Made by a program: the position numbers and the translations under genes. Shown here one piece after another: positions 5,762-10,686 of a DNA stretch of 10,686 nt. Within the stretch, counting starts at the first letter, position 1. Each line of letters opens with the position of its first letter. Location: positions 1 through 10,686 of the forward strand of contig JAISES010000337.1 in the NCBI GenBank assembly GCA_031263965.1, given 5' to 3'. This DNA is from Prevotella sp. Its GTDB lineage: Bacteria; Bacteroidota; Bacteroidia; Bacteroidales; Dysgonomonadaceae. Under the pieces are notes generated by a model, which worked only from the letters and a program-made list of their open reading frames with translations, had not been told where the DNA came from and made no database searches.

Positions 5762-5939
5762 AGACAATAATCATATAATGTTCTATCAAATACAAACTCT
5801 ATTATTTATAATTCATTGGTTTACACAATATTAAAATTTTGAAATATAAATTATTTAATAGATCGTGTTGGTCATAATGATGTTATTGAAAATGAGGTAT
5901 ATAAGAAAAAAGTTAAAGAAATTTTAACCAAACAGACGT
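5762..5939. other. AT-rich spacer between repeats and the cmk promoter
   Basis: Nothing coding or structured was found here. The whole gap between the divergent channel gene and cmk (5102-6032, 931 bp) has three parts: a possible -7 box on the left, the repeat cluster at 5267-5761, and this AT-rich stretch leading to the promoter at 5940. Confidence 0.5.
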
Positions 5940-5971
5940 TTTGCCGGTGACACGTTTTTAACCTATCTTTG
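5940..5971 (+). promoter_or_regulatory. Bacteroides-type promoter for cmk-ispH
   Basis: TTTG (5940-5943) is followed after 20 nt by TATCTTTG (5964-5971), matching both consensus elements at the right spacing. Transcription should begin near 5978, giving a leader of about 55 nt before the cmk ATG at 6033. Confidence 0.8.
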
Positions 5972-6032
5972 TTGACTCAAATCAGCTTAAAAAATAAACA
6001 ATTATCATAATCGGCTGTTTAAATAGAATAAA

Positions 6033-6725
6033 ATGAAGAAAATAGTAATTGCAATCGACGGTTTTTCATCTAACGGAAAAAGTACAATGGCTAAAAGCCT
6101 GGCTAAAGAAATAGGATATATTTATATCGATAGCGGGGCAATGTATAGAGCAATTACGTTATATTGCATTAAACAAGGTTTGTTTGATGAAGGAAAATTG
6201 GATGAAAAGGGATTGCAAGAACAAATAAACGACATAAAAGTAGAATTCCGGATCAATAAAAAATCAGGGATGCCCGATACCTGTCTCAATGGAGAAAACG
6301 TAGAATCTCAAATACGTAATATGGAAGTTTCTTCAAAAGTCAGTGTTGTAAGCGCGATACCATTTGTTCGTCGTGCAATGGTTGCTTTACAACAGGAGAT
6401 GGGCAAAAAAAAAGGGATAGTGATGGATGGCCGCGATATAGGGACAGTAGTGTTTCCCTGTGCTGAACTGAAAATCTTTGTAACGGCCGGAGCGGAAATA
6501 AGAGCACAGCGCCGTTTCGATGAACTTCGTTCGAAAGGGGATGCAAAAACGACATTCGAAGAAGTCCTGGAAAATTTAAAATCCAGAGATCATATGGATC
6601 AGACACGGGTGGAAAGCCCTCTTGTAAAAGCTGATGACGCCATTCTTCTCGATAATTCATATATGACCATTGACGAGCAGATGCAATGGTTGGTAGAAAA
6701 GTTCAGACAAATAACTACAAACTGA
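6033..6725 (+). CDS. cmk: Cytidylate kinase
   Basis: The 230-residue cytoplasmic enzyme phosphorylates CMP and dCMP with ATP, feeding CTP and dCTP synthesis. The P-loop GFSSNGKST lies at 10-18 and the nucleotide-monophosphate kinase motif [10 protein letters not shown] at 33-42. The CMP-binding signature [11 protein letters not shown] lies at 132-142, and the lid/arginine motif [14 protein letters not shown] at 184-197. The length is normal. The start is the only ATG before the P-loop and follows a good promoter. The gene's TGA overlaps the ATG of ispH by one base (TGATG), so the two are translationally coupled. A run of nine A at 6405-6413 encodes part of GKKKG and is the longest homopolymer within a gene here. 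Confidence 0.96.
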   Translation: MKKIVIAIDGFSSNGKSTMAKSLAKEIGYIYIDSGAMYRAITLYCIKQGLFDEGKLDEKGLQEQINDIKVEFRINKKSGMPDTCLNGENVESQIRNMEVSSKVSVVSAIPFVRRAMVALQQEMGKKKGIVMDGRDIGTVVFPCAELKIFVTAGAEIRAQRRFDELRSKGDAKTTFEEVLENLKSRDHMDQTRVESPLVKADDAILLDNSYMTIDEQMQWLVEKFRQITTN

Positions 6726-7600
6726 TGAGCAATATCGAAATAGATGCAAAGTCGGGTTTTTGTTTTGGTGTTGTAAATGCCATCAAAAAAGCCGAAGAAG
6801 AATTGGCCAGGGGAGGAGTATTATACTGTTTAGGCGATATTGTACACAATAACCTGGAAGTAGATCGGTTGGAAAGTTTGGGATTGAAAACGGTCAATCA
6901 TGAGCAATTTGCCCGGCTGAAAGATGTCAGGGTTTTACTGAGAGCTCACGGCGAACCGCCATCCACATATCAAATTGCAAAAGAAAACAATATTGAGATT
7001 ATAGATGCATCATGCCCTGTTGTTCTCCGTTTGCAAAAGAAAATTCATGATAAGTACGACCAGGAGAAGGATCGAAACACGCAGATTGTTATTTATGGAA
7101 AAAACGGACATGCAGAGGTGAACGGTTTGCTCGGACAGACCCAGTCTTCGGCTATTGTTATCGAAAAGAAGGAAGATTTGGAAAAACTCGACTTCTCCAA
7201 AAATATCTGCCTTTTCTCCCAGACTACCAAGCCTTTGGATGGATTTCAGGAGATTATCGACATTATACAGGGCCGCATGGCAGGTGATGCCCGATTTGAG
7301 TTTTTTGATACAATTTGCCGGCAGGTATCAAACCGGATTCCGAATATAAAAGAGTTTGCATTGAAAAATGATATAATATTCTTTGTTGCCGGAGAAAAGA
7401 GTTCAAATGGGAAAGTTTTGTTTGCCGAATGTAAAAAGTATAACCCGAATTCGTACTTCATCACCACTCCTTCGGATATTAATCCCGATATAGTAAGTAA
7501 AACTGCCACAATTGGTATTTGCGGAGCAACCTCCACCCCGAAATGGCAGATGGAAGATGTCGAAGCCAAGATAAATGAAATAAGAATGGGGCTAAATTAA
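6725..7600 (+). CDS. ispH: 4-Hydroxy-3-methylbut-2-enyl diphosphate reductase
   Basis: IspH (LytB) makes IPP and DMAPP from HMBPP in the last step of the MEP isoprenoid pathway, using a [4Fe-4S] cluster. The three cluster cysteines are present: C13 in KSGFCFGV, C97 in DASCPVV and C198 in DTICRQVSNR. Active-site elements are also visible: H41 (DIVHNN), H129 with E131 (KNGHAEV) and T167/T168 (SQTTKP). The frame is open from 6686, but the ATG at 6725 gives the family-typical N-terminus and 291 residues, and it overlaps the cmk stop by one base. The upstream start would add 13 residues encoded inside cmk. The C-terminus GICGATSTPKWQMEDVEAKI fits Gram-negative relatives. The gene is presumably co-transcribed with cmk from 5940. 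Confidence 0.96.
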   Translation: MSNIEIDAKSGFCFGVVNAIKKAEEELARGGVLYCLGDIVHNNLEVDRLESLGLKTVNHEQFARLKDVRVLLRAHGEPPSTYQIAKENNIEIIDASCPVVLRLQKKIHDKYDQEKDRNTQIVIYGKNGHAEVNGLLGQTQSSAIVIEKKEDLEKLDFSKNICLFSQTTKPLDGFQEIIDIIQGRMAGDARFEFFDTICRQVSNRIPNIKEFALKNDIIFFVAGEKSSNGKVLFAECKKYNPNSYFITTPSDINPDIVSKTATIGICGATSTPKWQMEDVEAKINEIRMGLN

Positions 7601-7643
7601 CCGGATTGCAATTAGAAATTTAATATATCCCTGATTTTATTTT

Positions 7644-7651
7644 TACTTTTG
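7644..7651 (+). promoter_or_regulatory. -7 box of the pfkA promoter
   Basis: TACTTTTG matches TAnnTTTG, 40 nt before the pfkA start. The best -33 candidate is TTTA at 7619-7622, 21 nt upstream, one base off consensus. The 91-nt gap after ispH contains no strong terminator, so read-through from cmk-ispH is also possible. Confidence 0.55.
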
Positions 7652-7691
7652 CATTGTTCGGAGAGAAATATATAAAACCAAGATAAGTATT

Positions 7692-8669
7692 ATGGCTATT
7701 AAATGTATTGGAATTTTAACATCGGGAGGTGATGCTCCCGGAATGAATGCCGCTATTCGTGCCGTTACCCGTGCAGCTATATATAACGGTATAGAGGTAA
7801 AGGGTATTTTACGCGGCTATAGAGGTCTTATTACTAACGAGGTCGTACCATTTAAGACAAATAGTGTAAGCAATATCATACAGCAGGGTGGAACTATATT
7901 GAAAACTGCCCGCAGCAAAGAATTTCAAACGCTTGAAGGACGTAAAGTCGCTTATGAAACCATACAACGGGAAGAGATAGATGCACTTGTGGTTATCGGA
8001 GGTGATGGCTCATTGACCGGAGCCCGTATATTTGCCCAGGAGTTCAACCTGCCTATTGTAGGCCTTCCGGGAACAATAGATAACGATTTGCAGGGAACAG
8101 ACCTTACAATCGGGTATGATACGGCTTTGAATACTATTATGCAAGCTGTGGATAAGATCCGCGATACAGCCAGCTCGCACGAAAGGCTTTTCTTTATTGA
8201 AGTAATGGGGCGCGAATGTGGATTCCTTGCTTTAAACGGGGCTATTGCTTCAGGCGCTGAAGCTGCTATCATCCCCGAAAAATCGATGGAACAAGACCAG
8301 TTGGCCGATCTGATTTCGAACGGATTCCGTAAGAGTAAGAACAGCAGTCTGGTATTGGTCACAGAGGGAGATATAACCGGTGGGGCTATGGCGATGGCAG
8401 AACGTGTAAAAAGAGAATATCCGCAATACGATGTTCGTGTATCTATTTTGGGACACGTGCAACGGGGAGGATCTCCTACAGCCAGCGATCGTATTTTGGC
8501 AAGTAGAATGGGCGCTGCCGCAATTGATGCCCTTCTCGATGGCCAACGGAATGTAATGATTGGTATTCAAAATGATGAGATTGTTTATGTCCCATTTTCT
8601 AAAGCAATTAAAAAGAACAAACCATTACAACAAGACTTAGTGGATACATTAAAGATACTTTCGATATAA
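7692..8669 (+). CDS. pfkA: ATP-dependent 6-phosphofructokinase
   Basis: The 325-residue product phosphorylates fructose 6-phosphate to the 1,6-bisphosphate in glycolysis. The N-terminus [19 protein letters not shown] is diagnostic. [10 protein letters not shown] (101-110) has glycine after GGD, and LPGTIDND (125-132) has glycine rather than lysine before TIDND; both mark the ATP-using type and not the pyrophosphate-using type. D130 is the catalytic base, R165 (SSHER) and MGR (172-174) bind the sugar phosphate, E225 and R249 belong to the substrate site, and HVQRGGSP (255-262) completes it. Length is as in E. coli PfkA, which is allosterically regulated as a tetramer; whether this one is cannot be seen. 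Confidence 0.97.
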   Translation: MAIKCIGILTSGGDAPGMNAAIRAVTRAAIYNGIEVKGILRGYRGLITNEVVPFKTNSVSNIIQQGGTILKTARSKEFQTLEGRKVAYETIQREEIDALVVIGGDGSLTGARIFAQEFNLPIVGLPGTIDNDLQGTDLTIGYDTALNTIMQAVDKIRDTASSHERLFFIEVMGRECGFLALNGAIASGAEAAIIPEKSMEQDQLADLISNGFRKSKNSSLVLVTEGDITGGAMAMAERVKREYPQYDVRVSILGHVQRGGSPTASDRILASRMGAAAIDALLDGQRNVMIGIQNDEIVYVPFSKAIKKNKPLQQDLVDTLKILSI

Positions 8670-8691
8670 AATACGATAACAAGATCAAGAG

Positions 8692-8730
8692 CCGGCTTCT
8701 ATGCAGTCACGGCCGGAAGATTTTATTCTT
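8692..8730 (+). terminator. Weak terminator candidate after pfkA
   Basis: CCGGC (8692-8696) can pair with GCCGG (8712-8716) across a 15-nt loop, followed by AAGATTTTATTCTTTT. The stem is short and the loop large. It lies 23 nt after the pfkA stop. Confidence 0.35.
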
Positions 8731-8794
8731 TTGATTTATAATCGTTTAAGTAGCCAATAAAAATTAATGACGTGTTTATATGTTCAATTTCTCT

Positions 8795-8877
8795 CGTCAT
8801 TGCGAGGGTTTACCCGAAGCAATCAAGAAGGAAGTAACCGGATTGCTTCGCTACACTACGTTTCGCTCGCAATGACG
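8795..8877. repeat. Short copy of the CGTCATTGCGAG interspersed repeat
   Basis: CGTCATTGCGAG (8795-8806) is perfectly inverted at 8866-8877, and GAAGCAATC (8816-8824) is inverted at 8841-8849. The first 30 bases, through GGGTTTACCCGAAGCAATC, are identical to the copy starting at 5269, but this element is 83 bp and lacks the central GGGCAGTC hairpin. It lies between the convergent pfkA and glycosidase genes, 42 bp from the glycosidase stop. As RNA it would fold strongly from either strand. Confidence 0.8.
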
Positions 8878-8919
8878 ATAGAAATAGAACAATTATATAC
8901 GACAATAAGAAACTGTTTC

Positions 8920-10686
8920 TTACATCTTCACAACCTTTAAATAATCCAGATATGCATTATTCTCGTTTCTCTTATCGAAGGACATGTTGTTGTCATACCC
9001 TTTCTTCTCCGGATTCATCAAAAGCTTTAAGGTATGTTTGCCGGCACTCATGTCTTTTAAAATCAGATAATTTGAAGTAGTCCATTGACTCCAATATCCT
9101 GACGACTCTAAAATAAATGTACCTGCATCTTTTTCGTCAACGTATACCGAACGAATAAAGCAATAAACATCATGCAGTTTTACCCCATTAGAACCCACTA
9201 AAGCAAATGCATAAGTTCCGGTTTCCGGCAAATCAACAGTAAATTCTATTTCAGAATTATTCTGTGTAAAGTCTAATACATAGCCGTTACCTGAAAAGCC
9301 CTCAGCTATTTTTTCCACACGTGTTCTGAATTTAGCATCTTCAGCCTCATATTTAGTTATAGATGTGGAATGAATTACCGGATTCGACAAATCGGACTCA
9401 AAGCCTTTCGAATCGACTGCATACACAGAATAAAAGCCATTGGGTTTGCCGGTTAAATCGTAAGGAGAAGAACCTTCCTCGTTGATATTTGCACCAACCA
9501 CCATATATTTCAATCCGGGTTCTTGCTGCCATACTAATTTACCATCTTCCGATTTGATTACAGGTTCAACCGGTGACCAACATTTTCGTGGCCCGGCTTC
9601 AACTATATTTATTTTGCCGTGAACGGAATTATCTCCCGCCATCTCAATAACAATTTCTATATTCCCTGTAGCAGTTGCAGGAAGTGTGTATGGATGAGCT
9701 TGTTCTGCTCCATTTACTTTCAATGATTTCACTTTGTTTCCCGAACCGCTAACGGTAATATTAAGCGTAGCATCGCGATACTTAAAGTTCTTCAAATAAA
9801 CATTGCCTTTAATAAGATCCGGAGAAATTACCGGATTGAATGTCATGCCGGCTTCCGTCATTTCCATACCAAAGATCATACGGTAAACAATGCTGATATA
9901 TGATGCAACCGACCAAAGCTGGCGATCTGAGCTTAGAGCCGTATTCCTGTCATATCCTGTATCGTACGTCATATTTTCCTTATGGGTAAGGAACATTGCT
10001 CCCTGACGAATCAATGTTTTCATCATATGATCAACCGCCGCCGTATTTCCGGCACGCTTTGCAGCATACATATAAGGTGTTTGCCATACCGCCCAGATAC
10101 CTTTGTTATGGTAAGAAAAGTCATCCGGAATAGAAGGATAAAACACAGCAGCGCCATATGGGTATAACGGATATTTCTCAATAACACTATTTATTTGAGC
10201 TTTGCCGGATGCCCCCAGCAATATAGCCAAACCATTCGACATAACATCCACACGGTCGCTCGACCTGTAATTCATGAACTCCGGATACAGGTAGGATGTA
10301 TACAAACCTTTTTCCTTGTTCCAAAAACGGTTATTTATTGCGTTTTTCACTGTAGCGTGCCGATTTTCCCACAGCTTGATTTCTTCATCACTTTTTCCTG
10401 ATAATTTAGCTGAACGGGTAAGAAAATCATATAAAAACATATGCAGGGAGTTCGTCCCCGATGAGAAAGACTCTCCAATATTTTCATTCGAGAACCAGTT
10501 TGGATAGGCATGCGTACGCCAATCCATCGAACAGGCCTCGCCCTTATACAATCCGGTATTTTCATCAAATGCAACATGCATATCTTTCCGGGCCGTATAA
10601 GCCAATCCGTCGTACACCAGGGCCAGCCAATCTTTATCTCCTGTAGTTAAATAATATTCCCAAGCAGCAAGAGCCCAAACTACCCT
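8920..10686 (-). CDS. Multidomain six-hairpin glycoside hydrolase with C-terminal CBM35-like domain, partial (runs off right edge)
   Basis: The frame stays open to the window edge: the 23 codons upstream of the GTG at 10617 read RVVWALAAWEYYLTTGDKDW and so on. That GTG is therefore internal, and 588 residues of a longer protein are present. Residues up to about 290 are Trp/Tyr-rich helical hairpins of an (alpha/alpha)6 glycosidase barrel (YKGEACSMDWRTHAYPNW, SGTNSLHMFLYDF, KGIWAVWQTPYMYAAKRAG, DRQLWSVASYISIVYRMIFG). A beta-sandwich follows (about 295-355), then an FN3-like module (about 370-440, ending FYSVYAVDSKGFESDLSNPV). From YEAEDA (about 445) to the end is a CBM6/35-like sugar-binding domain closing with AYLDYLKVVKM. 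It probably cleaves a polysaccharide-derived glycan in the periplasm or outside the cell. GH family and substrate are not assigned; the N-terminus and signal peptide lie outside the window. Confidence 0.8.
   Translation of the reverse strand, partial: RVVWALAAWEYYLTTGDKDWLALVYDGLAYTARKDMHVAFDENTGLYKGEACSMDWRTHAYPNWFSNENIGESFSSGTNSLHMFLYDFLTRSAKLSGKSDEEIKLWENRHATVKNAINNRFWNKEKGLYTSYLYPEFMNYRSSDRVDVMSNGLAILLGASGKAQINSVIEKYPLYPYGAAVFYPSIPDDFSYHNKGIWAVWQTPYMYAAKRAGNTAAVDHMMKTLIRQGAMFLTHKENMTYDTGYDRNTALSSDRQLWSVASYISIVYRMIFGMEMTEAGMTFNPVISPDLIKGNVYLKNFKYRDATLNITVSGSGNKVKSLKVNGAEQAHPYTLPATATGNIEIVIEMAGDNSVHGKINIVEAGPRKCWSPVEPVIKSEDGKLVWQQEPGLKYMVVGANINEEGSSPYDLTGKPNGFYSVYAVDSKGFESDLSNPVIHSTSITKYEAEDAKFRTRVEKIAEGFSGNGYVLDFTQNNSEIEFTVDLPETGTYAFALVGSNGVKLHDVYCFIRSVYVDEKDAGTFILESSGYWSQWTTSNYLILKDMSAGKHTLKLLMNPEKKGYDNNMSFDKRNENNAYLDYLKVVKM

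Noticed and set aside
7952..8570. Overlapping minus-strand frames opposite pfkA
   Set aside because: They are shadows of the strongly conserved pfkA frame with no family signature.
8907..8921. Palindrome AAGAAACTGTTTCTT at the glycosidase stop as a terminator
   Set aside because: The realistic stem is only five A/T-rich pairs, it overlaps the stop codon, and no good U tract follows on the minus strand.
10615..10617. GTG as the start codon of the glycosidase
   Set aside because: The reading frame continues without a stop to the window edge with glycosidase-like Trp/Tyr-rich sequence, so this codon is internal.

Overview
The window reads as chromosome of an AT-rich member of the Bacteroidota, most likely order Bacteroidales (Dysgonomonas/Parabacteroides-like; genus is inference). 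The reasons are: the start of a SusC/RagA-type TonB-dependent transporter at the left edge; several promoters of the Bacteroides type (TTTG, 19-21 nt, TAnnTTTG) in place of E. coli-type ones; genes lacking clear Shine-Dalgarno sequences; and a partial secreted glycosidase with a carbohydrate-binding tail at the right edge.

Layout. 1-397 (minus) is the N-terminus of a SusC-like transporter. Its upstream spacer holds a four-fold direct repeat phased at 20-22 bp. 741-1928 (minus) is a seven-bladed beta-propeller lactonase carrying a lipoprotein signal. About 1969-2200 holds a decayed transposase. 2335-2696 (minus) holds rpsT and, 38 nt upstream of it, tRNA-Glu(UUC), apparently sharing one strong promoter. 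3050-5101 (minus) is a two-gene unit: a Tsx-like outer-membrane channel protein (DUF5020 type) followed 12 nt later by an AzgA-type purine permease, plausibly a two-membrane purine/nucleobase uptake route. 5102-6032 is a long non-coding spacer full of nested inverted repeats. 6033-7600 (plus) is a cmk-ispH operon with a TGATG stop/start overlap, and 7692-8669 (plus) is pfkA with its own promoter. 8670-8919 is the convergent spacer and carries another copy of the interspersed repeat. 8920-10686 (minus) is the C-terminal part of a multidomain six-hairpin glycosidase that runs off the right edge.

How it works together. The centre is housekeeping (translation, CTP/dCTP precursors, isoprenoids, glycolysis). 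The two edges look like parts of polysaccharide-utilisation loci. I found no clearly undescribed multi-gene system. The best leads are the phased operator-like array upstream of susC, the nested MITE-like repeats at 5267-5761, and the channel-permease pairing. All family assignments were made by reading motifs by eye; no database search was run.
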